The notes below the pieces were generated by a model that worked only from the letters and a program-made list of their open reading frames with translations, was not told where the DNA came from and made no database searches. Positions 20,895 to 31,105 of a stretch of 64,000 bases of DNA are shown in pieces. The stretch spans positions 1-64,000 of the forward strand of contig JASBNA010000050.1 of assembly GCA_038087015.1 (NCBI GenBank), given 5' to 3'. Both the position numbers and the translations under genes were made by a program. The first letter of the stretch is position 1. Each line of letters begins with the position of its first letter. The stretch comes from Cerrena zonata. Taxonomy: Eukaryota > Basidiomycota > Agaricomycetes > Polyporales > Cerrenaceae.

Positions 20895-23188
20895 TAGGCA
20901 TCCGCCGGTTTATCTGGGAACATGCCTTAGATGTTCATCGTATTATGCACCGCATAGGACATGCAGGTGGAACTTTCTCTCCCTCGAAAGCACAGATTGC
21001 TAAGAGAGAAGTCATTATACTTGGACACAAATGTACACCTGAAGGCCGAATCCCTGATCCACTCACCATTGACAAAGTCAAGAACTGGCCTGCCCTAAAG
21101 ACTCCTAAGAATGTTCGTGAATTTCTTGGACTCTGCGGTACAGCTCGTATTTGGATCAAGGACTATTCATCCAGAGCAAGACCCCTTACTGAACTCATCC
21201 ATCAAGGTGCAACCTTTGATTGGGATGAGAGAAGACAAGCCGCCTTTGAAGATTTGAAGGAAGCTATCACCACTGCCCCTGTTTTATTACCTATCGATTA
21301 TGCCTCTGATAGACCTATTGTCCTATCTGTTGATTCAAGTTATATCGCAGTTGGCTTCATCTTATCACAAAAAGATGAACAAGGACGAAAGAGACCTGCT
21401 CGATATGGTTCCATTCCTATGAACGAGAGAGAAGCTCGTTACTCTCAACCCAAGTTAGAACTCTATGGTATTTTCCGAGCCCTTCGAGCTTTCCGATTAT
21501 ATCTTGTTGGTGTTAAGAAACTTGAAGTAGAAGTTGATGCCAAGTATATTCGTGGAATGCTCAAAGAGCCTGACCTACAACCCAATGCCTCTATCAATCG
21601 CTGGATTCAAGGAATCCTATTGTTTGACTTTGAATTGATACACGTACCTGCTGAACGACACCAAGGACCTGATGCACTATCTAGACGAGAGCTAGGAGAA
21701 GGAGAAGTCATAGAAGAAGAAGATGACTCCTGGCTCGATGAGATAGTTTTGTTCACAAGTGAACCCCATGAAGCGCTCGATGACTCACACATTCCTTACA
21801 ACCCTTTACAACTCATTCCTGTTTACCTGGCTTCCGAATCCCCTCAAGATGCAATTCTCCAAGCCATTAACCGATTCTTACTCACTGGACGACTCCCTGC
21901 CCATCTCGATGCTCAAACTAGACGACGATTCCTAGTACGATCCAACCGATTCTTTCTCAAAGATGGAAAGATGTTCCGAACCAATGGAATCAAACCCCCA
22001 CTCAAGGCAATTCTCTCAAACACCACTCGACTCAGTATTCTGAAAGGTGCCCATGAACAGTTAGGACACCGAGGAGAACAAGCTGTTATGCACACACTCA
22101 AAGAAAGATTCTATTGGCCTAATATGTGGAACGATGTCCACCACCACGTACGATCATGTCATGAATGTCAAGTCCGCAGCACTCGAAAGGTTGAAGTCCC
22201 TCTCACACCATCATTCCCAGCAACTATCTTTGTCAAATGCTATGTCGATATTATGTTCATGGACAAAGGCATGGGATTCAAGTACATTGTTGCAGCCAGA
22301 GATGACTTATCTCGAGCAGCTGAAGGACGAGCTCTACGAAACACCAAAGCTAAGACTCTTGCACAATTCTTTTGGGAAGAAATCATCTGCCGTTATGGTG
22401 CTGTTGGTGAAATTGTCACTGACAATGGCACTGAAGTACTAGAAGCCTTTGAAGAACTTGTACGCCGCTATGGAATCCCTCACATCAAGATCTCACCTTA
22501 CAACTCGAAAGCCAATGGAGTTGTAGAACGAGGACATTTCACTATCCGAGAGAGCATTATGAAAGCTTGCAGAGAAAACCCTACCAAATGGCCTGAATAT
22601 GTCCACTATGCATTCTTTGCTGACAAAGTTACTATCAGCCGATCTACTGGATTCTCCCCTTACTTCTTGTTATATGGCGTTGAACCAGCATTACCTCTCG
22701 ACTTAGCTGAAGCAACTTTCCTTGTTGAAGGATTTCACTCAGGAATGTCTACATCCGATCTACTCGCTCTTCGCATTCGTCAACTCCAAAAGAAACAAGA
22801 AGACATCGATAAAGCAGCTCACACTCTTGCTCAGACTCGTGTTCGATCCAAAGAACAGTTTGAAAAGAGATTCAAGCACCGAATGTTTACCGATTCTCAC
22901 AAAGAAGGTGATCTAGTGTTAGTCCGTAACACCACCATTGAGAAGTCTCTCAACCGCAAATGCAAGCCTCGATACTTAGGACCCTATGAAATTGTTAAGT
23001 GCACTCAAGGAGGTGCATACATCTTAAAAGAACTAGATGGAGCTGTCTGGAGACAGAAGGTTGCAGCCTTTCGAATCCTTCTCTATGTCAGCCGAAGTGA
23101 CACAAGATTTCAAGAATTATTCCCCTCAACCTCAGGAAGCAACATTCAAGAGATTGGACCTGATGATGAAGATTATGGATCTGATTGA
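20895..23188 (+). pseudogene. 5'-truncated Ty3/gypsy pol (RT end, RNase H, integrase)
   Basis: An uninterrupted frame of about 760 residues matches the C-terminal two-thirds of the full pol at 27671-31105. It begins inside the reverse transcriptase after the catalytic FIDD region, so it cannot reverse-transcribe. RNase H (SVDSSY), the integrase zinc motif (H..H..CHEC) and the D-D-E core (DIMFMD; VTDNGTE; VVERGH) are intact. It is followed at 23339 by an LTR in the same orientation. A short hairpin (23301-23318) and TTTTCAAGTGACCCCCAGA precede the LTR. The open frame despite truncation suggests a fairly recent event. Confidence 0.9.
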
Positions 23189-23338
23189 GATCCTTGTCAA
23201 CCACATTCAACCTTGAATATGTATCATCTCACAATCGGTATTCTCACGACTCAGACAACCCTTTCTTTTCTCTGTCTAAGGTTCCAAGACCCTTAGAGCA
23301 CAACTGAGGGCAGTTGTATTTTCAAGTGACCCCCAGAT

Positions 23339-24066
23339 GTCCTGCGCGAAACAAGTTTCACCCAGAATCATAAAGAAAACAGACAATTATGCACCATTTC
23401 TTACCTTTTACTTTCATTTTATACATCTTACTTTGATACATTTACTTACGATAAGAATCTTTTCTATGCTACAGAACTATAAATAAATAAATAACTAAGT
23501 AGAACCTACCGGAACCTTCTACCAAAGTGATAGAACTTTGCAGAACCTTCCGTTTCCTTCTCACTCTTTCTATTCGTTTCCGTTTCTTTCTATCGTTTTC
23601 CAAGACATTCTTTTGACTGCTTAGTAATAGACATTCTCACACTTTCCGCCACTTTCCGGAGACTTCCGAGGCTCCTGATTGGCTGCTCAAAAGTGGGCAT
23701 TTTAGTATATATAGAGGTCCGAATCCTGCATGTACTTTAGCTACTTTGCTCCCCTTGAACAGTTCAAGTGGTATTCAAGACAAGTTTTCCCCACAAGTTA
23801 TAAGTTTAGGACCTAAGTTGGTCCCTCTTCAAGTTATATTCAGTATTATTGGACTTTCGACAAGTTCATCATCAGAGCATAGCTGCTCATCGTCATCAGT
23901 ACCCCTATCTCGTCGAAGACATTACAATCGAACTCGAGTGTACTTCAAACCCCTCAAATCAAACGAACAACAGGGATAGTCGACGTAATGTCTCGTCCAC
24001 AATTCTCTGTAGGAAGGACTGTTCTATTCTAAGGTTTACATCTTAAACTTTTAGAGTATTCATCTT
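23339..24066 (+). repeat. LTR of scrambled gypsy element, plus orientation, 3'-truncated
   Basis: It starts TGTCCTGCGCGAAACAAG and is the same family as the minus-oriented copy at 25197-25936. It runs to ..GTATTCATCTTTT and then lacks the last bases (the other copy ends ..TTACATAACA). Beyond 24066 the sequence is gag read on the opposite strand, so the LTR is joined tail-on to gag. Confidence 0.8.
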
Positions 24067-24069
24067 TTC

Positions 24070-25148
24070 CCACGACACCGATAGTAAAGAATAGCATAAG
24101 ATGGGTCTGTCAATAACATTCTACCCATCTAGGCAATAAGGTTCTCCATTTCCTCATCTTGATTCAACTTGTATGAGGTCCTCTTGACTTTAGTCTCATT
24201 AACTGGGACTGGATCCTTCTTTTGAATAGCAGTCTTGCATTTCTTGGACTTCTTCTTCTTATCCTTGGATTTGCGAGTAGTGGTTTCTTCTTCTGATTCA
24301 GAAGATTCCGAGGCTTCATCACTTGAAGTACTGGAATCTTCCCCATCTGAGGGAAGTCGATCATGATCAAAGCGGTTGCATTGAAGCATAGATTTGGCTA
24401 ACTTGTGGATATCATTGATCTCAAATGGGGTTTCAAGATCATGAGAGAGGTCTATAGCCAACAAACGAGACTCAAGCTGGGCTCCAAAGGACTTTGGGAT
24501 CCCTTTCCAAAAGTAAAGAGCCTGCTCATTTGCTGATATCTTCTTGTGGGTAACTAGCCAACCAGCTATATGGATAAACTCTCGACTATAATCCTTCCAT
24601 CGAGACATTCGCATATGGGTTTTGTCTTTGCGAGCTTTGAGACAGAATGCTTCTAAATCATTGCAACAATATCTCTTATCGTCACGTTCTGCATCAAAGT
24701 ATTCAAGCAGGTCTTGAGTAAACTTGAGCCATTCTCCACTTGAATAGCTAGGTAGGCCTTCCATAAACTCTCGTACATTCCTTGAACAATACTGAGTTAT
24801 GTTTTCTACCTTTTCCTTAGGATCGGTGACACTCCGCTGAGTGCAAACTTTCTCATAATGAGAAATAAACTTCTGGATTTCTGAATACTTCCCTTTGAAT
24901 TTCTTAGGAGCCCCTTTGGTCCCAGGAATTGGAAGATTCACAATGCCGGTGAGTGCCAGCATGTTGGTGCTTGTAGGTGATTGATTGAGTTGATTGGATT
25001 GGATGATGTGATTGGTGGAATTGGATGGGAGACTGACTAAAGAGCCAGATGGAGAATTCAATGGTGATGATGGAAGTGTGGTAACAATGGAAATCTGACT
25101 AGAACTGGGACTAGAAATTATAGTGCCAGTGTCTTCTTCAATTGACAT
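24070..25148 (-). pseudogene. Truncated gypsy gag with an in-frame stop
   Basis: From ATG 25148 the frame gives a Ser/Thr-rich leader, then the retrotransposon Gag domain (..TKGAPKKFKGKYSEI..) that closely follows the first ~350 residues of the ORF at 38731. A TAG at 24129-24131 replaces a Gln codon found in the other copy. Reading through it, homology continues (MGRMLLTDPSYAILYYR) to about 24075, where the LTR begins. The zinc knuckle and protease are missing. The 5' LTR and primer site lie just upstream. Confidence 0.85.
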
Positions 25149-25175
25149 ATAAAGGAACAGAGTGAACTAATCACC

Positions 25176-25192
25176 CCTCGCGGTGGGCTCCA
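25176..25192 (-). promoter_or_regulatory. Primer-binding site of the scrambled gypsy element
   Basis: On the minus strand TGGAGCCCACCGCGAGG begins 4 bases after the LTR end. The TGG start fits the CCA tail of a tRNA whose 3' end would read ..GGTGGGCTCCA. I cannot name that tRNA. The identical site is used by the element at 26239-39603. Confidence 0.7.
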
Positions 25193-25196
25193 ATGA

Positions 25197-25936
25197 TGTT
25201 ATGTAAAAAGATGAATACTCTAAAAGTTTAAGATGTAAACCTTAGAATAGAACAGTCCTTCCTACAGAGAATTGTGGACAAGACGTTATGTTGACTATCC
25301 CTGTTGTTTGTTTGATTTGAGGGGTTTGAAGTACACTCGAGTTCGATTGTAATGTCTTCGACGAGATAGGGGTACTGATAACAATGAGCAGCTATGCTCT
25401 GATGATGAACTTGTTAAAAGTCCAATAATACTGAATATAACTTGAAGAGGGATCAACTTAGATCCTAAACTTATAACTTGTGGGGAAAACTTGTCTTGAA
25501 TACCACTTGAACTGTTCAAGGGGAACAAAGTAGCTAAAGTACATGCAGGATTCGGACCTCTATATATACTAAAATGCCCACTTTTGAGCAGCCAATCAGG
25601 AGCCTCGGAAGTCTCCGGAAAGTGGCGGAAAGTGTGAGAATGTCTATTACTAAGCAGTCAAAAAAATGTCTCAGAAAATGATAGAAAGAAACAGAAACGA
25701 ATAGAAAGAGTGAGAAAGAAACAGAAGGTTCTGCAAAGTTCTATCACTTTGGTAGAAGGTTCCGGTAGGTTCTACTTAGTTATTTATTTATTTATAGTTC
25801 TGTAGCATAGAAAATATTCTTATCATAAGTAATCGTATCAAAGTAAGATATGTAAAATAAAAGTAAAAGGTGAGAAATGATGCATAATTGTCTGTTTTCT
25901 TCATGATTCTGGGTGAAACTTGTTTCACGCAGGACA
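25197..25936 (-). repeat. 5' LTR (minus orientation) of the gag fragment
   Basis: 740 bp with TG..CA ends when read on the minus strand (TGTCCTGCGTGAAAC .. TTACATAACA). It is followed by the primer site and gag, as expected for a 5' LTR. Its outer end abuts the chromodomain remnant of another gypsy element. Confidence 0.85.
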
Positions 25937-25965
25937 ACACTTCCATTCTAACACCATATTGAGAA

Positions 25966-26238
25966 ATGGAAGCTCACAGTCCTAACTTCATCAACCCACC
26001 ACCTGACATCATCGATGGCGAAGAAGAATATGAAGTGGAAGCCATCCTGGGACACAGAATGATGAGGGGTAATCCGCAGTACCTCATCAAATGGAAAGGA
26101 TACCCACATGCAGAAAACACATATGAACCTGAGAGAAATCTCCATGCCCAGGACATTCTGAATGCGTATAAGAAGAGACACAGACTCGCTTGAACCCCAT
26201 CAATTCGAAAACAACTATCGCTACCAAAGGCTAACCGT
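25966..26238 (+). pseudogene. Chromodomain tail of an older gypsy integrase, left piece
   Basis: A short frame carries a chromodomain-like sequence ([35 protein letters not shown]) ending at TGA 26191-26193, typical of the C-terminus of chromodomain-bearing Ty3/gypsy integrases. In-frame sequence continues after the stop up to 26238, where the 13.4 kb element is inserted, and resumes at 39604. The rest of its pol is missing to the left. Confidence 0.8.
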
Positions 26239-27060
26239 TGTCGGGAAAGAAATCAGAAGTTCGGTTTGAACTTGTGAACTGATTCTCAGAGAAATCCTGG
26301 GTGAGACGTTACACCGAGTATTCCCTGTCGTTCGTGTTGGGTTTGAGGGGCTGAGGTTGGTAGAGGGTGTGTCAGGGTAGAGTCCTAACAAGTAACGAGA
26401 GTTACTAGTTAAGTGGGAGAGTGTGGAATAAATGAAAGAGTGTGGGTTGATTGCACCGCAATCAGAGGTGAGGGTTGAATGAATGTAAGGAGTTGAAGGA
26501 AAACTTGAAGATACGAGCAGTCGGTAGACTGAATCAGCAAGACTGGTTACTTGACAGATTGCAGGGCCTATTCGATTAAACTTGAGGGGTTTGAAGAACT
26601 CAACGGCTGAGTGGTTCGGTAAACGATAAACTTTTTGAGGGTTAAACTTCCGGGGATTGTATTTAGGGACCCAAGAACAGGTCCTTTTATACTACAAGGT
26701 ATAAGGCTGTGCTACAAGATCCAAACGAATCAGAGCACAGAACTAGAAATGACTAGGTACAAAGGACTAGGAATGACTCAGATGGAGTCAAATTAGTCAT
26801 AAAGAGTCATTGTGAGTCAGAATCTAAATTAATCTGAGACAAATGGTCAACCCGATAAGATCTTGTTGTCACTTTCTCTAAATCTCGTATAACCAGATTA
26901 GGAAATCTTGTGACTTTAAGATCATGTCTTGTTGCCCTTTTTGGTATATGAATATTGGAAGCTACTTTGAGAGCATAGGCAAGAGTATGATTCCTGCATT
27001 ATGCCTGTTGTTTGCTTCAATAATCAATGGAATTGTGTGAATTTCGTTTCACACAAGACA
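26239..27060 (-). repeat. 3' LTR of the 13.4-kb gypsy element
   Basis: 822 bp with terminal TGTC..GACA. Internal GAGGGGTTTGAAGAACTC-like and TTTTATACTACAAGG segments are shared with the other LTR. A hairpin GCAACTG-tccc-CAGTTGC (27081-27098) and the conserved block TGGGAGTCACTTGAAAATGC lie immediately inside. Confidence 0.95.
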
Positions 27061-27429
27061 TGTGGGAGTCACTTGAAAATGCAACTGTCCCCAGTTGCCC
27101 TCTGAAGGGTATGAACCTTCAGAGATTAACTGCTTGGAGAGAGGTAGCAACATAACTGGTTAGGATGTCCAGTCAAGTGTTATGCATGTGAAGCTGGCAA
27201 GGCCTTTAAGCAGTCATAAAACCAATTTTATAGATAGCTGAGGGCTCAAGAAAAAAAACATGTCCACCAAGTTTGAGACTTGTCTTTCCAGTTTCATCAT
27301 GTTATCAGAGATTATGGTTGTGAGCTCTGGCAGCTCAAACATCGTTAATCTGCTGATGATACATGGCGTGAATGATCATGGCTATAGGAGGGTGTTACGA
27401 GACGATGGGTCGTATTTGGAATTCAGGAA

Positions 27430-27670
27430 TGAGTGAGGCATGGCGTATAGTTCATGGCGGGCGGTTCAGGATCTTCTGGTTCAAGACGTGTGATTCATGG
27501 CGGGTAGTTCAGGGTGTGTGATTCATGGCGGGTAGTTCAGGACGTGTGGTTTATGGTGCATGGTTTATGGCGTGTAGTTCATGGCGTGTAGTTCAGGGCG
27601 AGTAGTTCCGGGCGTGTAGGTCAGGGCGAGTGATTCATGGCGGGTAGTTCAGGGCGTGTGGTTCATGGAG
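27430..27670 (-). repeat. Minisatellite downstream of pol
   Basis: Imperfect units of about 14-22 bp built on GTTCATGGCGGGTAGTTCAG and GGGCGTGTGGTTCATGGCG, about a dozen copies. They lie between the pol stop and the 3' LTR. No coding potential is supported. Confidence 0.85.
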
Positions 27671-30600
27671 TTATTCTTCTTCATCTTCATATACTTCTTC
27701 ATCATTAAGGTGGTTGTATTCTTCTTCATTGATAAGCTTCCGAAATTGCTGATCCTCTCGAGACACATATGGTAGAAGGCGGAACGCTGCTACTTTCTGT
27801 CTCCAGATGGATCCGTCTAGTTCTTGAAGGACATAGGAACCTCCCATAGTACGCCGTACTACTTGATAGGGTCCTAAGTATCTGGGTTTACATTTGCGAT
27901 TCATGGACTTCTCGATAGTAGTGTTTCGAACGAGTACCAGTTCTCCTGATAGATGTTCTTTCTTGAATAGTCGGCGGCGATATCGTTGTTCGAATTGTTC
28001 TTTGGACCGAGTACGGGTCCTGGCTAACATGGATGCAGCTTTGTCAATGTCCTCCGGCTTCTTCTGCAACTGTTGTATCCGCAGAGCCAATAACTCAGAA
28101 GTACTCATGCCAGCATGGAATCCTTCAACCAGGAATGTGGCTTCGAGTAAATCAAGAGGTAGTACTGGCTGGACTCCATGCAGTAGGTAGTATGCAGAGA
28201 AGCCAGTTGATTGGCTGATTGTAACTTTGTCTGCGAAAAAGGCATAGTGGACGTATTCGGGCCATTTCTTAGGATGGGTTCGACAGGCTTTCATGATGGA
28301 TTCTCGGATGGTGAAGTGGCCTCTCTCCACCACTCCATTTGCTTTGGAGTTGTAAGGAGAGATTTTTATATGTGGGATTCCATATCGTCGCATGAGTTCC
28401 GTAAAGGCCTCTAATACCTCTGATCCATTATCGGTGACGACTTGTCCAACCATTCCATATCGACACAGAATTTCTTCCCAAAAGAAACGAGCTAAGGTCT
28501 TGGCCTTTGTATCTCGGAGTGCGCGTCCCTCAGCTGCTCGAGAGAGATCATCTCTGGCTGCCACAATGTACTTGCACCCCATACCCGCATCCATGTGCAT
28601 GATGTCCACATACACTTTAGTAAAGATGGTCGAAGGACGGGAGATAGTCAATGGGATTTCCACTTTCTTTGTACTCCTGACTTGGCATTCGTGACATGAT
28701 CGTACATGTTGACGGACATCGTTCCACATATTAGGCCAGTAAAAACGTTGGTGGAGGGTATATAACACTGCTTGTTCACCTCGGTGTCCAAGGTCCTCAT
28801 GGGCTCCTTTAAGTATGCTAAGCCTCTGGGAGGCTGAGAATATAGCTCGTAGGGCAGGTTTGGATCCATTACGTCGATACAACTTTCCATGTTTGACAAA
28901 GAATCTCTGGACCTTGGCCAAGAACTTCTTTTTCTCCAAGGAAGTCTGGTCGGGAGGGAAGGTCATTGTGAGTAGGAATTCGAATATCTGTTCCATTACA
29001 TGATCTTGTGGGGTGTCCGAAGTGAGGTACACTGGTATGAGCTGAAGGGGCTGGTAGGAGATGTGGAATGGTTCTAGGGTTGTCTTCTGGGAGTCACTTG
29101 AGAATAATGCTATCTCATCGAGCCAGGCATCATCTTCATCTTCGATAAGTTCTCCTTCACCCAGTTCTCGTCGGGATAATGCATCTGGTCCTTGATGCTT
29201 TTCTGCTGGAACATGGATGAGCTGAAAGTCAAACAACAAGATTCCCTGGATCCATCGGTTGATGGATGCATTGGGCTGTAGATCTGGTTCATTTAGCATG
29301 CCTTTGATGTACTTGGCATCCACTTCAACTTCCAGATGTTTGACTCCAACTAGGTACAGACGAAAGGCTCGGAGGGCACGAAATAGTCCGTACAACTCCA
29401 GCTTAGGTTGAGAGTATCTGGCTTCTCGCTCATTGAAGGGAATTGATCCGTATCGGGCTGGTCGTTTACGTCCTTGTTCGTCTCGCTGGGAGAGAATGAA
29501 TCCTACTGCCACATAGCTAGAGTCTACTGACATGACAATTGCCCTGTCAGACTCATAGTCAATGGGCATTAAGACTGGGGCTGATGATATAGCATGTTTC
29601 AAGTCTTCAAAGGCAGCTTGTCGTCGTTCATCCCACGTGAACTCGATTCCATGACGAATGAGCTCAGTCAATGGGCGTGCACGGGAGGAATAATCTTTGA
29701 TCCAGATCCTAGCTGTTCCACAAAGACCTAGGAATTCCCGTACATTTTTGGGTGTTCGTAAGGGAGGCCAGTTCTTGACCTTATCCAGAGTCAATGGATC
29801 AGGGATTCGTCCTTCTGGTGTGCACTTGTGACCAAGGATAACAACTTCTCGACGGGCTAGTTGGACTTTGCTTGGGGAAAAAGTGGCTCCTGCATGGCCA
29901 ATTCGATGCATAATCCGATGAACATCTAGGGCATGTTCCCAGATAAACCGACGGATACCTGGATTATCCTTTATAACCTCTGGGTTTCCATATTTATCTG
30001 GGTAGCAAGTGCTGGGGCCTTTGATAGGTAGATCATCGATAAATATGTCCGCGGTATGAGGCATCTCATCTTTGAGGATGAAGGCCATACAAGCTTGAAA
30101 CTCGGCTGGAGAGTTGGTAAATCCCATTGGTAAGGCAGTAAGTCGTAACAATCCAAGGGGGGACATAAAGGCAGTGAGGTCTCTGGATTTGGGATGGATT
30201 TTTCGAGCATCAAATCCCCAGTGCAGGTCAAAAGCTGAGTAACATTGGCGACCTGCAAAGGGCTCAACAAATGCATCTAGAATTGGTGGCACTCCAGCAT
30301 CTCGAATGGTGACCCCATTGAGAGGCTGTAGGTCATGTACGATCCGGAGTTTTCCATTCTTTTTGAGAACACAAAACCAGCGTGATCGGTAGGAGGATTG
30401 ACTTGGTTCATATACCCCAGCCTCTACTTTGTCCTTGAGGAGTTCGACAACTTTGCCTCGGATACCTGGAGGGATCGGAATATTTGTAAAAGCCCATGGG
30501 TTATGTTCAATAGTTGGGATGATGTAAGGAGTGAAGTAGTCTTCTCGGAGAGTACCTCGTTGGTTTTCTTCAAACACCAATGTGTTTTGATTAAGCTGTA

Positions 30601-31105
30601 AGATGTGGGTGAATAACCTCTCTTCTTCTGGCCACAGGAAACCATCTGAATTGAAGTTCATTTCGGCCAATCGTTCTGGAGTTAATCGACCATTGGGTAT
30701 GAAATCGGGAGGGTTGGATGATAAGGGGACTAGGGATTGTAGTGGATCCTCTGGGAAGCGACGTTGCACTCGAGCTTCTTCTGGAAAGGTTCCTGGAATA
30801 GGTCTGACTTTCTTGTCAACCCGCTTGTAGGTGGTATTGACATCACCTGATTCATGCATCTCATAAACCCATTCATCATCAGGTTCGAGAGATGCATAGA
30901 TACAGGCAAGTGGGTCTTTTGAGAAACAGAGAGGAACAAATGATCCATCATCATTGTATTCCCCTTTATCTTTAACAATCTTGGCAGCTTGGGTTGCCGA
31001 GAAAGCAATGCGGTGAATGGTGGGAGGTTTGAGAGTGAGATGATTTTGTTGTATGTCCTGATATGGGACTTCAACAGGAGGTGGTTGATTCGAGTAGGAG
31101 TTCAT
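27671..31105 (-). CDS. Gypsy pol polyprotein: reverse transcriptase, RNase H, integrase
   Basis: 1144 residues in one frame. The RT core is near residues 200-400, with the first catalytic Asp in YSAFDLHWG (~293) and FIDDLP (~357) in place of the common YVDD. RNase H has VMSVDSSY (~527). The integrase zinc motif HEDLGHRG..CHEC is near 770-805, and the catalytic triad lies in DIMHMD (~832), VTDNGSE (~890) and VVERGH (~928). The C-terminus is acidic and has no chromodomain. No protease is present here; it is in the gag ORF. The enzyme copies the element RNA to DNA and inserts it. It is separated from the gag-pro stop by about 1.7 kb, so it needs its own expression route (splicing or internal initiation; inference). 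Confidence 0.95.
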   Translation of the reverse strand: MNSYSNQPPPVEVPYQDIQQNHLTLKPPTIHRIAFSATQAAKIVKDKGEYNDDGSFVPLCFSKDPLACIYASLEPDDEWVYEMHESGDVNTTYKRVDKKVRPIPGTFPEEARVQRRFPEDPLQSLVPLSSNPPDFIPNGRLTPERLAEMNFNSDGFLWPEEERLFTHILQLNQNTLVFEENQRGTLREDYFTPYIIPTIEHNPWAFTNIPIPPGIRGKVVELLKDKVEAGVYEPSQSSYRSRWFCVLKKNGKLRIVHDLQPLNGVTIRDAGVPPILDAFVEPFAGRQCYSAFDLHWGFDARKIHPKSRDLTAFMSPLGLLRLTALPMGFTNSPAEFQACMAFILKDEMPHTADIFIDDLPIKGPSTCYPDKYGNPEVIKDNPGIRRFIWEHALDVHRIMHRIGHAGATFSPSKVQLARREVVILGHKCTPEGRIPDPLTLDKVKNWPPLRTPKNVREFLGLCGTARIWIKDYSSRARPLTELIRHGIEFTWDERRQAAFEDLKHAISSAPVLMPIDYESDRAIVMSVDSSYVAVGFILSQRDEQGRKRPARYGSIPFNEREARYSQPKLELYGLFRALRAFRLYLVGVKHLEVEVDAKYIKGMLNEPDLQPNASINRWIQGILLFDFQLIHVPAEKHQGPDALSRRELGEGELIEDEDDAWLDEIALFSSDSQKTTLEPFHISYQPLQLIPVYLTSDTPQDHVMEQIFEFLLTMTFPPDQTSLEKKKFLAKVQRFFVKHGKLYRRNGSKPALRAIFSASQRLSILKGAHEDLGHRGEQAVLYTLHQRFYWPNMWNDVRQHVRSCHECQVRSTKKVEIPLTISRPSTIFTKVYVDIMHMDAGMGCKYIVAARDDLSRAAEGRALRDTKAKTLARFFWEEILCRYGMVGQVVTDNGSEVLEAFTELMRRYGIPHIKISPYNSKANGVVERGHFTIRESIMKACRTHPKKWPEYVHYAFFADKVTISQSTGFSAYYLLHGVQPVLPLDLLEATFLVEGFHAGMSTSELLALRIQQLQKKPEDIDKAASMLARTRTRSKEQFEQRYRRRLFKKEHLSGELVLVRNTTIEKSMNRKCKPRYLGPYQVVRRTMGGSYVLQELDGSIWRQKVAAFRLLPYVSREDQQFRKLINEEEYNHLNDEEVYEDEEE

